Source: Marinobacter piscis (GTDB lineage: Bacteria; Pseudomonadota; Gammaproteobacteria; Pseudomonadales; Oleiphilaceae). From it: a stretch of DNA of 64,000 nucleotides. The stretch's first letter is position 1. Every line of letters starts with the position of its first letter. Of this stretch, positions 17,526-26,879 are shown one piece after another. Below the pieces are notes generated by a model. That model was not told the origin of the DNA and searched no databases. It was given only the letters and a program-made list of their open reading frames with translations. The DNA lies in contig NZ_VCGX01000003.1 in assembly GCF_007671655.1 (NCBI RefSeq), positions 124,001 to 188,000 of the forward strand. The letters are read 5' to 3'. The translations under genes and the position numbers were made by a program.

Positions 17526-18338
17526 TCAGCCTCCCTTGAATATCCGTGAAAAAAAGCCTTTTTTCTGGGACGTAAGGAAGCGCTGCTCACGCTCCTCGCC
17601 CAGAAGGCGCGCCACTGCATCATCGTAGGCCTGACCGGCGTCACTGTCTTCCTCAAGGATAACCGGCAAACCCTGGTTGGACGCATTAAGAACAACCTGG
17701 CTTTCCGGAATAACCCCCAGCAACGGGATGGCGAGAATTTCTTCGACATCTGCAACTGAGAGCATTTCGCCCCGCTCAACCCGGTCGGGGTTGTATCGGG
17801 TCAGTAGCAGGTGCTCCTTGACTGGCTCCAGGCCGGATTCAGCACGCCAGGACTTGCTTTGCAGTATGCCCAGGATGCGGTCTGAGTCCCGTACCGATGA
17901 TACTTCCGGGTTGGTGGTTATAATGGCTTCGTCGGCATGGTACAGAGCCATCAGAGCCCCGTGTTCAATGCCTGCCGGTGAATCGCAGATAACGTAATCA
18001 AAGGTTTCGGAAAGCTCTTTGATGACCTTTTCTACACCCTCCGGAGTTAGGGCTTCTTTTTCCCGGGTCTGGGATGTAGGAAGTATGTAGAGCGTGTTCA
18101 CCCGTTTATCGCGAATCAGAGCCTGGTTCAGTGTTGCATCGCCCTGGATAACATTGACGAAATCATAAACCACACGACGTTCGCAGTTCATGATCAGATC
18201 CAGATTACGCAGGCCTACGTCAAAATCTACGACAACGGTTTTGTAGCCGCGTTTGGCAAGACCGGTGCTGATAGAGGCGCTGGTAGTTGTCTTACCTACG
18301 CCGCCCTTTCCTGAGGTAACGACAATAATTCTAGCCAA
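17526..18338 (-). CDS. minD: Septum site-determining ATPase MinD
   Basis: ParA/MinD-type ATPase of 270 aa. The deviant Walker A is GKGGVGKTT at residues about 10-18, VVDFDVGLRNLDLIM is the switch region, and the C-terminal FFSRIFKGG is the amphipathic membrane-targeting helix. It recruits MinC to the membrane and is released by MinE. 79 bp after minC. Confidence 0.97.
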   Translation of the reverse strand: MARIIVVTSGKGGVGKTTTSASISTGLAKRGYKTVVVDFDVGLRNLDLIMNCERRVVYDFVNVIQGDATLNQALIRDKRVNTLYILPTSQTREKEALTPEGVEKVIKELSETFDYVICDSPAGIEHGALMALYHADEAIITTNPEVSSVRDSDRILGILQSKSWRAESGLEPVKEHLLLTRYNPDRVERGEMLSVADVEEILAIPLLGVIPESQVVLNASNQGLPVILEEDSDAGQAYDDAVARLLGEEREQRFLTSQKKGFFSRIFKGG

Positions 18339-18417
18339 GGTTTATTTCCTGTGTCTCGGTGGATTCGTCGTGTTTGCCGGCTGTTGACCGGTCACATTAT
18401 TTGGTTCGATTCCAGTG

Positions 18418-19167
18418 TCAGGCCTTGTCCAGTGGCGATACTACCAGCAGGTCGTCCCTGAGCTGAATCTGCACAGCGCTTTTCCAGCCATTGTCCTGAA
18501 GATCTTCCGAGATTTTATAGTGTCCGGCGACGGACACAAGCTCTGCTTCAAGAGACTGGCAAAAAACCCGCGCGGCACTGTCTCCGTGGATGCCGGCCAG
18601 AGCCCGGCCACGTAATGGCCCGTACACATGAATATTGCCTGCAGCCAGAACTTCAGCCCCGGCCTGGACCGGCGCCAGAATGATCAGGTCGCCTTCCGGC
18701 GCAAACACCTGTTGGCCAGACCTTACCGGCTGGCTGATGATTCTGGCAGGGGAGGCCTCTGGTGCTGCTCTGGCAACGGGTTCCTCCGGCAGTTCGGTTT
18801 TTTCCGGCGCTGCTTCGTGGTCTCTGTCTCGCTGACCGTTTCCGGGGATCAGTGCCAGAGCCGCACCCCGGGCCAGGCGGCGCTGGTCATTGTTGCCACC
18901 GCGTACGCCAATAACATGAATGTTATTGCGCCGGCAGGTGCCGATAATCTTGAAAAAATCCAGTTCACTGTCCAGGCCTTCGTATTTTTCCAGACTGATA
19001 ATGAGAGGGATATCGCGGAAAAAACCGGGAGCCTGGCTGATTTTGTCCTTCAAGGCGTTTTCAAAATCATCGTTATCAAAATAGTGCAGCTCCAGTGCGG
19101 TCATGGAGACGCTGGCACTTTTCAGCTGGAATACCTGTTGTGCCCCGGAGGTGGCGGTGTTACTCAT
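18418..19167 (-). CDS. minC: Septum site-determining protein MinC
   Basis: FtsZ assembly inhibitor (249 aa). Residues about 8-110 form the N-domain (VFQLKSASVSMTALELHYFD; FFRDIPLIISLEKYEG). After a charged, Glu/Pro/Ala-rich linker comes the beta-helical C-domain (VRSGQQVFAPEGDLIILAPVQAGAEVLAAGNIHVYGPLRGRALAG), which binds MinD and FtsZ. I chose ATG 19167; the open frame reaches 19320 but the extra 51 residues are basic and unlike MinC. 40 bp after the DUF1244 gene. Confidence 0.95.
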   Translation of the reverse strand: MSNTATSGAQQVFQLKSASVSMTALELHYFDNDDFENALKDKISQAPGFFRDIPLIISLEKYEGLDSELDFFKIIGTCRRNNIHVIGVRGGNNDQRRLARGAALALIPGNGQRDRDHEAAPEKTELPEEPVARAAPEASPARIISQPVRSGQQVFAPEGDLIILAPVQAGAEVLAAGNIHVYGPLRGRALAGIHGDSAARVFCQSLEAELVSVAGHYKISEDLQDNGWKSAVQIQLRDDLLVVSPLDKA

Positions 19168-19207
19168 GAGTGGGTGTCTTCCCTGGTGCCTGCTTCGTGT
19201 AGGTTCA

Positions 19208-19486
19208 TTATTTGTGGTCCTGCTTCGGGCCGGTCTGGTGGCGTGCCTTCCAGTCTTCATAGGGCATGCCATAGATTTCTTCCCGGGCGGCAGGATCGGA
19301 TAGCTGAAAGCCGCGCTCATCAGCCTCTGCCCGGTACCACTTGGAGAGGCAGTTGCGGCAGAAACCGGCCAGGTTCATCAGATCGATATTCTGAACTTCC
19401 GGATTGTCCCGCAGATGCTGGACCAGACGGCGAAAAGCTGCAGCTTCAATTTGGGTGCGATCGGAGTCGGGAATCGGGTTAGTCAT
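19208..19486 (-). CDS. DUF1244 family protein
   Basis: Small protein of 92 aa matching the DUF1244 family: [43 protein letters not shown], then [13 protein letters not shown]. The two conserved Cys in CRNC and the conserved Tyr/Trp could bind a metal or cofactor, but the function is unknown. It precedes minC by 40 bp on the same strand and is divergent from dinB. Confidence 0.88.
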   Translation of the reverse strand: MTNPIPDSDRTQIEAAAFRRLVQHLRDNPEVQNIDLMNLAGFCRNCLSKWYRAEADERGFQLSDPAAREEIYGMPYEDWKARHQTGPKQDHK

Positions 19487-19560
19487 GGGGCCTCAATGAT
19501 GTTATCCGGTGATTGTTCGGCAATCCTGACATTCTCGGCATCTTATCGTAAGATACAAGG

Positions 19561-19576
19561 CTGTATAAATGTACAG
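19561..19576. promoter_or_regulatory. LexA (SOS) box before dinB
   Basis: CTGTATAAATGTACAG, a CTGT-N8-ACAG palindrome with an A/T-rich centre, is close to the E. coli LexA consensus. It lies 25 bp before the dinB ATG, overlapping the expected promoter. It also lies 75 bp upstream of the divergent DUF1244-min genes. Confidence 0.85.
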
Positions 19577-19600
19577 AAACCCGACGCGAGCGCAGTGATT

Positions 19601-20665
19601 ATGCCTCAACGCAAGATCATCCATGTGGATTGTGACTGTTTTTATGCGGCCGTCGAAATGCGTGATGACCCGACTTTGCAAGCAGTTCCCCTGGCAGTGG
19701 GCGGTGCGGGTGGCCGGGGTGTGGTAACCACCTGTAACTATAAAGCCCGTGCTTACGGGGTTCGCTCGGCAATGCCGGGCAGTGAAGCCCGCCGTTTATG
19801 CCCGGGGCTGGTGACTGTGCCAACTGATATGTCACGTTACCGGGCCGTATCACAGCAGGTGATGGGGATTCTCCGGGAGTTGACGGATCTGGTCGAACCT
19901 CTGTCCCTGGATGAAGCTTTCCTGGATGTTACGGATGTTACAGAACACCGGGGCAGTGCCACCCTTATGGCGCGCCACCTGCGCGAGCGGGTGAGGAATG
20001 AGGTGGGCATAACAATTTCCGCGGGCGTTGCACCTAACAAGTTTCTGGCCAAGGTCGCCAGTGACTGGGAAAAGCCGGATGGTCTGTTTGTCGTGAGTCC
20101 GGAAGATGTCGACAGCTTTGTCCGGGAGTTGGGTGTTGAGAAACTGCCCGGAGTCGGGGAGGTTACAGCGACCAGGCTGCATGCACTCGACGTGCACACC
20201 TGTGACGATGTACGCGCGCTGGGTGCCAGTGCGCTGATCGAACGGTTTGGAAAGCAGGGTTATCGCCTGTTCGAGATGGCCCACGGCCGGGATGAGCGCC
20301 CGGTGGTGGTTTCCCGGGTGGCCAAGTCGCTGAGCGTTGAGCGTACATTTTCTCAGGATTTACCCGACACGGCAGCCTGTGAAACCATGCTGGCAACACT
20401 GGTGGCGGACCTTAATCTCCGTCTTTCCCGGAAAGGGCGTGACAAACCTGTCCACAAGCTGTTTGTGAAAATACGGTTCAGCGATTTTTCTACCCATACC
20501 CTGGAAAGGGTCCGGGAAAATATACAGGAGCCGGCGTTTGAGGATTATTTGCCGCTACTGACGGAGTTGGTGAGCAATCGCGAGCGTCCGGTGCGGTTGC
20601 TCGGGTTGGGGGTGCGTTTTCGCAACGATGATGCGCCCGTTGCTCAGTTGCGGCTTTTTGAGTGA
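19601..20665 (+). CDS. dinB: DNA polymerase IV
   Basis: Y-family translesion polymerase (354 aa). Metal ligands are Asp10 in [13 protein letters not shown] and Asp104-Glu105 in LSLDEAFLD; the fingers/thumb ([20 protein letters not shown]), a helix-hairpin-helix ([18 protein letters not shown]) and the little-finger domain follow. The C-terminus ends QLRLFE, a clamp-binding motif. I chose ATG 19601; the frame is open to 19415 but that stretch crosses the LexA box and the divergent DUF1244 gene. SOS regulation is likely. Confidence 0.96.
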   Translation: MPQRKIIHVDCDCFYAAVEMRDDPTLQAVPLAVGGAGGRGVVTTCNYKARAYGVRSAMPGSEARRLCPGLVTVPTDMSRYRAVSQQVMGILRELTDLVEPLSLDEAFLDVTDVTEHRGSATLMARHLRERVRNEVGITISAGVAPNKFLAKVASDWEKPDGLFVVSPEDVDSFVRELGVEKLPGVGEVTATRLHALDVHTCDDVRALGASALIERFGKQGYRLFEMAHGRDERPVVVSRVAKSLSVERTFSQDLPDTAACETMLATLVADLNLRLSRKGRDKPVHKLFVKIRFSDFSTHTLERVRENIQEPAFEDYLPLLTELVSNRERPVRLLGLGVRFRNDDAPVAQLRLFE

Positions 20666-20698
20666 GCTTCACTTGTCTGGAAAGAGTCTGGAGATGTT

Positions 20699-21736
20699 AT
20701 GCAAACACGAAAACTTGGGAATACCGGTCTTGATGTGAGCCTGCTTTGCCTGGGCACGATGACCTGGGGTGAGCAGAACAGTGAGCAGGATGCGTTTGAG
20801 CAGCTGGATTATGCCACGTCCGAGGGCGTGAATTTTATTGATGCGGCTGAGATGTATCCGGTGCCGCCCAGATCAGAGACGCAAGGGCGGACCGAGACGT
20901 ATCTGGGCAACTGGCTGGCGCAGAGTGGGCGCCGCAATGATCTGATCATTGCCTCGAAAGTAGCGGGCCCCGGGCCCAGTCTGGGGTATCTTCGTGGTGG
21001 CCCTCGTCTCACCCGGGATCACATTGTTGAAGCCTGTGAAGCCAGCCTGAAGCGTCTGCAGACAGATTATATCGACCTTTATCAGGTGCACTGGCCAGAC
21101 CGTAACGCCAACTTTTTTGGCAAGCTGGGCTATCAGCATGACCCTGAGGAAAGCAGCACGTCGATAGAAGAAACACTCGATGCACTCGGAGAACTGGTAA
21201 AGGCTGGAAAAGTCCGGCATATCGGGGTGTCCAATGAAACGCCCTGGGGAGTCATGGAGTACCTGCGCCTGTCTCGAGAAAAAGGGTGGCCGCGGGTTGC
21301 CAGTATCCAGAATCCTTATAGTCTGCTGAACCGGTCGTTTGAAGTCGGCATGGCAGAAATCGCCCACCGGGAGCAAGCCGGTTTGCTGGCGTACTCGCCA
21401 CTGGCTTTCGGCATGTTGTCGGGTAAGTACATGGGAGGAAAGTGGCCGGAGAACGCGCGCCTCAGTTTGTATGAGCGGTTCAGCCGCTATAGCAACAGGC
21501 GTGGCACAGAGGCAACGCGCGCCTACACCGAGCTTGCCCGTCAGAATGACCTGTCGCCGGCTCAGATGGCCCTGGCCTATGTGAACAGCCGCAGCTTTAT
21601 AACCAGTACAATCATTGGAGCTACACGAATGGAGCAGCTCCGGGAAAATATGGGTTCACTGAACGTGACTCTCAGCCCGGATGTTCTGGAGGCCCTCGAG
21701 GCAATTCACCAGGAGTTCACCTACCCATGCCCCTGA
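20699..21736 (+). CDS. tas: NADP(H)-dependent aldo-keto reductase, Tas-like
   Basis: TIM-barrel aldo-keto reductase of 345 aa. Catalytic Asp-Tyr are in FIDAAEMYPVPPRSETQGRTE, Lys in IIASKVAG and His in DLYQVHWPDRN. The loop PVPPRSETQGRTETYLG is the signature of the E. coli Tas subgroup. Physiological substrate unknown. Starts 33 bp after dinB and may share transcripts with it. Confidence 0.88.
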   Translation: MQTRKLGNTGLDVSLLCLGTMTWGEQNSEQDAFEQLDYATSEGVNFIDAAEMYPVPPRSETQGRTETYLGNWLAQSGRRNDLIIASKVAGPGPSLGYLRGGPRLTRDHIVEACEASLKRLQTDYIDLYQVHWPDRNANFFGKLGYQHDPEESSTSIEETLDALGELVKAGKVRHIGVSNETPWGVMEYLRLSREKGWPRVASIQNPYSLLNRSFEVGMAEIAHREQAGLLAYSPLAFGMLSGKYMGGKWPENARLSLYERFSRYSNRRGTEATRAYTELARQNDLSPAQMALAYVNSRSFITSTIIGATRMEQLRENMGSLNVTLSPDVLEALEAIHQEFTYPCP

Positions 21737-21968
21737 GCGCAATTTCTCTGGTCTGAGGGGGCTGGATAAACCACAGGGAAGTGGCAAAACCGAGGGTTTG
21801 TTACAAAAAGAAATGTTTGGAATTGTCCTTTAACAAAAAGCCATTAGTTCAGTGACAAAAAGCCGGCGCGCCTGTGCCGGATTTCACATATTTTTACGGT
21901 TTAAGCATTAGACTTTAGCCCTGCATGCAAGTAATCTTCCGGGCTAATAAAAGGCTGCCGTTGTCATC
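21737..21968 (+). other. AT-rich intergenic region with three ACAAAAAG repeats
   Basis: 232 bp between the aldo-keto reductase and the small secreted protein. ACAAAAAG occurs at 21803, 21833 and 21855 in the same orientation, and the last is followed by a small GC hairpin (GCCGG near 21863 and CCGGA near 21876). I see no gene. It should contain the promoter of the next gene. Confidence 0.4.
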
Positions 21969-22292
21969 ATGATTATTCGTATATTTGTCCTGCTTCTCGT
22001 CCTTAATGCTGCAACATTCATAGTTCGTGCCGAAGCATCTGAGCACTCCCTTGGGTGGTCAGGCGATGCCATGACGACTGAAGAAGTTTATGAGCTGCAA
22101 CAGCGGGTGTCGGGCGACTTTAAAGAGGATAATGCAGATGCGCTTGCTGAAATCGGCTCTCGTCTTTTAAGTCTGTCTCTGGTCAGGAACAGTGGTACAG
22201 GCAAACACTATGCTTCGCAGCCAGCGCAAGCTGATCATGGCATTGCGCTACTGGACGAAGGCGCCAGCCTGAATCTGAAATGGAATTTCTGA
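21969..22292 (+). CDS. Small predicted secreted protein, unknown
   Basis: 107-aa open frame with a clear N-terminal signal (MIIRIFVLLLVLNAATFIVRAEA, cleavage probably after about residue 21). The mature part has an acidic, helical middle (MTTEEVYELQQRVSGDFKEDNADALAEIGSRLL) and no Cys. I do not recognise the family. It stands alone between Tas and the FKBP gene. The signal peptide and absence of an opposing gene support it being real; no function can be given. Confidence 0.5.
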   Translation: MIIRIFVLLLVLNAATFIVRAEASEHSLGWSGDAMTTEEVYELQQRVSGDFKEDNADALAEIGSRLLSLSLVRNSGTGKHYASQPAQADHGIALLDEGASLNLKWNF

Positions 22293-22423
22293 CCTATTGC
22301 CCCTGAGCTTCTGCATACCCCTCCCTGTCACGCCTTATAAAAACACCAGTCTTAAACTGTGCTTCGCCGTGGTAAACTGCCAGCTCTGAAAAAGCCACCG
22401 GATACAGGAAACCCGAAAGTCTG

Positions 22424-22897
22424 ATGCAACCTGATCAAGAAAGACCTGACGTTTTTACGGTTCACTACGTGCTGAAAAACAAGCTTGGTGAATTGGTTGA
22501 TACTTCGGAGGGCAGCGAGCCTTTGCATTTTCTCTACGGCAGTCCGGATGTGATTGAGGGAATCCAGAAGGCGGTTAAAGACCGTAATGCCGGTGATTGT
22601 CTGGAAGTGACTATTCCGCCTGTCATGGCCTATGGGGAGCACCGGGAGGATCTTGTTCGCAAAGTGCCACGTACCTTGTTTGAAGGGGTGGAGAATCTCC
22701 AGGTTGGCATGAAGTTTCAGACCAACACCGGGGACAACGCTCAGGTGGTTCAGGTTGTCGGAATCGACGGGAAACTGGTCCGCGTAGATGCCAATCACCC
22801 GCTTGCAGGATTCACCCTGTACTTCGACCTGGAAATTATTGATCGTCGTGCCGCAACCGATGATGAGATTGCTGAAGGCCGGCCACTTTTCCAGTAA
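22424..22897 (+). CDS. SlyD-like FKBP peptidyl-prolyl isomerase
   Basis: FKBP-type cis-trans prolyl isomerase of 157 aa. The FKBP domain is split by an IF (insert-in-flap) chaperone domain as in SlyD: VHYVLKNKLGELVDTSEGSEPLHFLYG and MAYGEHREDLVRKVPRTLFEGVENLQVGMKFQ, then NHPLAGFTLYFDLEI. Unlike E. coli SlyD it has no His/Cys-rich metal-binding tail and stops at GRPLFQ. Probably a cytoplasmic folding catalyst and chaperone. Confidence 0.88.
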   Translation: MQPDQERPDVFTVHYVLKNKLGELVDTSEGSEPLHFLYGSPDVIEGIQKAVKDRNAGDCLEVTIPPVMAYGEHREDLVRKVPRTLFEGVENLQVGMKFQTNTGDNAQVVQVVGIDGKLVRVDANHPLAGFTLYFDLEIIDRRAATDDEIAEGRPLFQ

Positions 22898-22913
22898 GTA
22901 GCTATCAGGTGTT

Positions 22914-22944
22914 TACATGTATATTTTTGTTTTGCATGTACAAT
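22914..22944 (+). promoter_or_regulatory. Inverted repeat and possible promoter upstream of the response regulator
   Basis: TACATG (22914-22919) and CATGTA (22935-22940) form an inverted repeat around an AT-rich 15-bp centre, 72 bp before the response-regulator start. TACAAT at 22939 could be a -10 box. It could serve autoregulation by the response regulator, but OmpR-type proteins usually bind closer direct repeats. Confidence 0.35.
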
Positions 22945-23015
22945 GATTAACATATCAGGCGGCTTGCCTCACCAGGCTGGACTGACTCCGAATACTAAAA
23001 TCAGGGATACGCTGC

Positions 23016-23744
23016 GTGGAACAGACAAACGAAAGTTGGCGAATTCTTATTGTTGAAGATGATGAACGGCTTGCAGGGCTGACCCGTGAGTACCTTGAGA
23101 GCAATGACTTAACAGTGTCACTTGAAGCTCATGGGGGGCGGGCGGTTGAAAGAATCCGCAATGAACAGCCCGACCTTGTGGTGCTGGATCTGATGTTGCC
23201 CGGGGAGGACGGTCTCTCTGTCTGTCGGCGTGTGCGCCCGTTTTATACGGGACCCATTATCATGCTTACGGCACGCACCGATGATCTGGACCAGGTGCTG
23301 GGGCTTGAAATGGGAGCGGATGATTATATCAGCAAGCCGGTCAAACCCCGCGTGCTCCTGGCCCGTATACGTGCCATGTTGCGGCGTGTCTCGGATAACG
23401 CGCAAAACAATGCTGTGGAAGAAGAAAGCGAAGAGCCTTCCCGCCTGAAGTTTAATGATCTTGTGGTCGATCGTTCCATGCGTGAGGCCTGGTTGAATGA
23501 TGAGAGCATCGATCTGACCAGTGCAGAATTTGATTTGCTGTGGTTGTTGTCAAGTAACGCTGGCCGGGTACTGAGCCGGGAGGAGATTTTTACAGCGTTG
23601 CGGGGCATTGAATACGACGGGCAGGACAGATCGATTGATGTCCGGGTCTCCCGGATTCGACCGAAGATAGGCGATGACCCGGTTCACCCCCGGCGAATAA
23701 AAACCGTTAGAAGCAAAGGCTATCTGTTTGTAAAGGAGGCCTGA
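23016..23744 (+). CDS. rstA: OmpR-family response regulator, RstA-like
   Basis: Two-domain response regulator (242 aa) starting at GTG. The receiver has the acidic pair in VEDDE, phospho-acceptor Asp58 in VLDLMLPGEDG, Thr in LTART and Lys in DDYISKPVKP. The C-terminal winged helix has DLTSAEFDLLWLLSSNAGRVLSREEI and SIDVRVSRIRPKIGDDP. The receiver and the paired kinase resemble RstA/RstB. A GC-rich hairpin separates it from the kinase gene. Confidence 0.88.
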   Translation: MEQTNESWRILIVEDDERLAGLTREYLESNDLTVSLEAHGGRAVERIRNEQPDLVVLDLMLPGEDGLSVCRRVRPFYTGPIIMLTARTDDLDQVLGLEMGADDYISKPVKPRVLLARIRAMLRRVSDNAQNNAVEEESEEPSRLKFNDLVVDRSMREAWLNDESIDLTSAEFDLLWLLSSNAGRVLSREEIFTALRGIEYDGQDRSIDVRVSRIRPKIGDDPVHPRRIKTVRSKGYLFVKEA

Positions 23745-23758
23745 CAACCCAGTCCATT

Positions 23759-23785
23759 GCGCTGACCAGGGGGCCCTGTCAGCGC
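23759..23785 (+). repeat. Hairpin between response regulator and kinase genes
   Basis: GCGCTGACCAGGG (23759-23771) and CCCTGTCAGCGC (23774-23785) form a stem of 12 pairs with one bulged C and a 2-nt loop. It lies 14 nt after the regulator stop and 22 nt before the kinase ATG. No T-run follows. It may lower kinase expression relative to regulator, or protect the upstream mRNA. Confidence 0.6.
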
Positions 23786-23807
23786 GTTACCACCAGGGTC
23801 CGCTGAT

Positions 23808-25394
23808 ATGCCCCTGAAGTTTTCCCTCAGATTATACGCCCGCCTAGCCAGCCTGACAGCGCTGATCATCCTGCTTTGTATTGTTTTATTTGTGGGTATC
23901 AATTCGGTACGTTCCCAGTTCTGGCATGAGCGCTTTTCCGAGCCTTTGTTACGCTGGCTGGCGTCTTCATCATCTCCTGAACAGCAATATCACTGGCTTG
24001 CGCCCCGGCATGATTTCGGGGTTTCAGACGCCAGGCGTCTGTCACTGTCGCCGGTTATTCAGGAGCGCCTGGGCTATGGCCAGGTGGTCGTGGCCGAAAA
24101 TGCTCTGGGGTATCGTTTTCTGGTGGCCGGACCCCGGGGACAGGTGCTGTACTTTCAGGCAAGCCAGCCATACCGGGATATAGCAATCGCTACTGCGCAG
24201 GTCTTGCGCGTAAACCTTAATGCTGCAGACCCGGGCGAGCGTGAAGCAGCTGCCGAGCTTCTCTCTGCTGGCCTGAATGTCGGTGTTCAGAGTGTTCAGG
24301 ATCCGCAAACACTCCTGGCGAAGGGGATGCTGGACCATGTCTACCAGCGCGGACTGGCCTTTTACCAGGATCATGGAGAAGGCAAAGTGCTGATCCGGTT
24401 GTCTGATGGTGAGCTGATTCAGGTTGACTTGCCGGCACCGTTTAACCCATGGGCATGGCCGGTGATTTTGCTGCTGCTGGTGGCCTCCGGCGGTGCTCTG
24501 ACATTAGCCCTGGTCTATGTGCTCCGGAACCTTGATAGCAGTCTGCGTACCGTGGAGTCTGTTGCGGTACGCATTGCCCGGGGGGATATGAGCGCCAGGG
24601 TTGAGGCCCGTGAGGAGAGCATTGTTTCCCGACTGGTAACTGCCTTTAATGGGATGGCTGAGCATATTCAGCGTCTTGTTAATGTGCAGAGTGAAATGAT
24701 TCATGCCGTATCCCATGAGTTGAGAACACCGGTTGCCCGCATTCGCTTTGGTGTACAAATGATTGAGGGGTGCCAGGGGCAGGAGGCACTGCAAAAACAG
24801 CTTGATGGTATTGACGATGATATCCAGGAGCTGGATGAACTGATCGATGAAATACTCACGTTTGCCCGGCTAGAGCAGGGCGGTCCCGTTTTTGCCCTTA
24901 CAGAGGCTTCCCTGATTGATATTGTCGGGCAAGTGGTTGAGGAGCAGCAGCGTGTCAAGCCGGAGCTCAGTATTGAGATCGACATGGATGAGACAACAGA
25001 GCAGTTGGCTCTGGCGGATCTGGAACCACGCTACATGCATCGGGCAATTCAGAACCTGGTCGGAAACGCCGGACACTATGCGGCCGGCAGAGTGCTTGTT
25101 CGCTGTCGTATTGATGAGGACCATTGCCGGATTGATGTTGAAGATGATGGCCCGGGTATTCCGGAAGAGGATTGGAGTAAGGTTTTCACCGCGTTTGCCC
25201 GGCTGGATAACAGCCGTACCCGGGATTCCGGAGGGTATGGTCTGGGGCTCTCTATTGTCCGGCGTATTTTATACTGGCACAACGGTCAGGCCTTTATCAG
25301 CCGGAGTAACAGTCTGGGTGGTGCCTGCTTCAGCCTGGTCTGGCCGCGAAAGAACAACAACTTTTCTATTGAGTCACGACAGGATTTCTTATGA
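23808..25394 (+). CDS. rstB: Sensor histidine kinase, RstB-like
   Basis: Membrane histidine kinase of 528 aa. Transmembrane helices at about 11-31 and 212-236 enclose a periplasmic sensor of some 180 residues; a HAMP region ([17 protein letters not shown]) leads to HisKA with phospho-His303 in [14 protein letters not shown] and an HATPase with the N box [17 protein letters not shown] and GYGLGLSIV. The sensor domain shows no family I can name. Its stop overlaps the start of the glycerol kinase gene. The start ATG has a weak ribosome-binding site. Confidence 0.88.
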   Translation: MPLKFSLRLYARLASLTALIILLCIVLFVGINSVRSQFWHERFSEPLLRWLASSSSPEQQYHWLAPRHDFGVSDARRLSLSPVIQERLGYGQVVVAENALGYRFLVAGPRGQVLYFQASQPYRDIAIATAQVLRVNLNAADPGEREAAAELLSAGLNVGVQSVQDPQTLLAKGMLDHVYQRGLAFYQDHGEGKVLIRLSDGELIQVDLPAPFNPWAWPVILLLLVASGGALTLALVYVLRNLDSSLRTVESVAVRIARGDMSARVEAREESIVSRLVTAFNGMAEHIQRLVNVQSEMIHAVSHELRTPVARIRFGVQMIEGCQGQEALQKQLDGIDDDIQELDELIDEILTFARLEQGGPVFALTEASLIDIVGQVVEEQQRVKPELSIEIDMDETTEQLALADLEPRYMHRAIQNLVGNAGHYAAGRVLVRCRIDEDHCRIDVEDDGPGIPEEDWSKVFTAFARLDNSRTRDSGGYGLGLSIVRRILYWHNGQAFISRSNSLGGACFSLVWPRKNNNFSIESRQDFL

Positions 25395-26872
25395 CCCGCT
25401 ACCTGCTTGCCATTGATCAGGGTACAACCAGTTCCCGTGCCATTGTGTTTGATCAGAGCGGTGGCTGCGTCGCGTCTGCCCAGCAGGAGTTTGCACAACA
25501 TTTTCCCGGTGATGGCCAGGTCGAGCATGATGCCATGGAAATCTGGGAGAGTACGCTGTCGGTGTGCCGGTCCGCACTGAAGAAGGCCGCCCTCGAAGCT
25601 ACGCAACTGGCGGGTATTGGCATTACCAATCAGCGGGAAACCACGGTGATCTGGGATCGGGCAACGGGCCTGCCAGTGCATCGCGCGATTGTCTGGCAGG
25701 ACAGGCGCACGGCGTCGTTATGTACCAAGTTGAAGACCGACGGTCATGAAAGCACGGTGGTTGAGCGCACGGGTCTGTTGATTGATCCGTACTTCTCCGC
25801 CACTAAAATTGCCTGGATACTGGATGACGTAGAAGGCGCCCGCGCCCGTGCGGAAGCCGGGGAACTGGCCTTTGGTACCATCGATAGCTGGCTGCTGTGG
25901 AACCTTACGGGTGGGCGTTCCCATTGCACTGATGCCAGTAATGCCTCCCGGACAGCGCTGTTTAACATACACACGCAACAGTGGGATGAGGACATGCTTG
26001 CGCTATTCCGGGTGCCCGGCTCGCTTCTGCCGGATGTGCTCGACAGTGCGGCAGACTACGGGAGCGCCGAGCCTCACTGGCTGGGAGCCCCCGTTATGGT
26101 GGCCGGAATTGCAGGTGACCAGCAGGCGGCACTGATAGGGCAGGCCTGCTTCAGCCCCGGTATGGCAAAAAGCACGTATGGCACCGGGTGTTTTCTGATG
26201 GTCAATACCGGAGCCACGGCTGTTCGCTCGGAGAATCGCCTGCTTACGACGGTGGCCTATCGCCTGAACGGTGAGCCCTGTTATGCAGTGGAGGGCAGTA
26301 TTTTCGTGGCAGGTGCGGCCATGCAGTGGCTTCGGGACGGGTTAAAACTGATCCGCCATGCCAGTGAGTCTTCCGGTTATGCTGAAACAGTGGGTGTGGA
26401 TAATGCGGTTTACCTGGTCCCTGCTTTCACCGGGCTGGGTGCACCCTACTGGGACCCCCATGCCCGCGGCGCGATCATGGGGCTTACCCGGGATACAGGC
26501 ATTGGTGAAATCGTTACGGCCGGTCTGCAGTCTGTGTGCTATCAGACCAAGGATCTGGCGCGCGCTATTCAGAATGACGGGGCCGCCCTCGCGTCATTGC
26601 GGGTAGATGGCGGCATGGTTGTTAATGACTGGTTGATGCAGTTTCTGGCCGACATACTCAATGTAACAGTCGACCGCCCCGGGGTGACTGAAACCACAGC
26701 TCTGGGGGCGGCTTACCTTGCGGGTCTGCAGACGGGTATTTACAGAAGTCTGGACGAGATTTCAGGGCTCTGGGCATGTGAGCGCCAGTTTCATGCGCAA
26801 ATGCGCCCGGCGCTGCGCGAGTCATTGTATGCCGGCTGGCTGGATTCGATCGAACGAATCCGCAATAACTGA
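25391..26872 (+). CDS. glpK: Glycerol kinase
   Basis: FGGY-family kinase of 493 aa that makes glycerol 3-phosphate. [16 protein letters not shown] is the N-terminal phosphate-binding region, [17 protein letters not shown] and VWQDRRT are typical of GlpK, and [14 protein letters not shown] and [17 protein letters not shown] are the second FGGY signature. The ATG overlaps the kinase TGA (ATGA), suggesting translational coupling to the two-component system. No glpF, glpD or glpR is near. Convergent with fbpC, whose stop is 7 bp away. Confidence 0.93.
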   Translation: MTRYLLAIDQGTTSSRAIVFDQSGGCVASAQQEFAQHFPGDGQVEHDAMEIWESTLSVCRSALKKAALEATQLAGIGITNQRETTVIWDRATGLPVHRAIVWQDRRTASLCTKLKTDGHESTVVERTGLLIDPYFSATKIAWILDDVEGARARAEAGELAFGTIDSWLLWNLTGGRSHCTDASNASRTALFNIHTQQWDEDMLALFRVPGSLLPDVLDSAADYGSAEPHWLGAPVMVAGIAGDQQAALIGQACFSPGMAKSTYGTGCFLMVNTGATAVRSENRLLTTVAYRLNGEPCYAVEGSIFVAGAAMQWLRDGLKLIRHASESSGYAETVGVDNAVYLVPAFTGLGAPYWDPHARGAIMGLTRDTGIGEIVTAGLQSVCYQTKDLARAIQNDGAALASLRVDGGMVVNDWLMQFLADILNVTVDRPGVTETTALGAAYLAGLQTGIYRSLDEISGLWACERQFHAQMRPALRESLYAGWLDSIERIRNN

Positions 26873-26879
26873 CCCGGGG

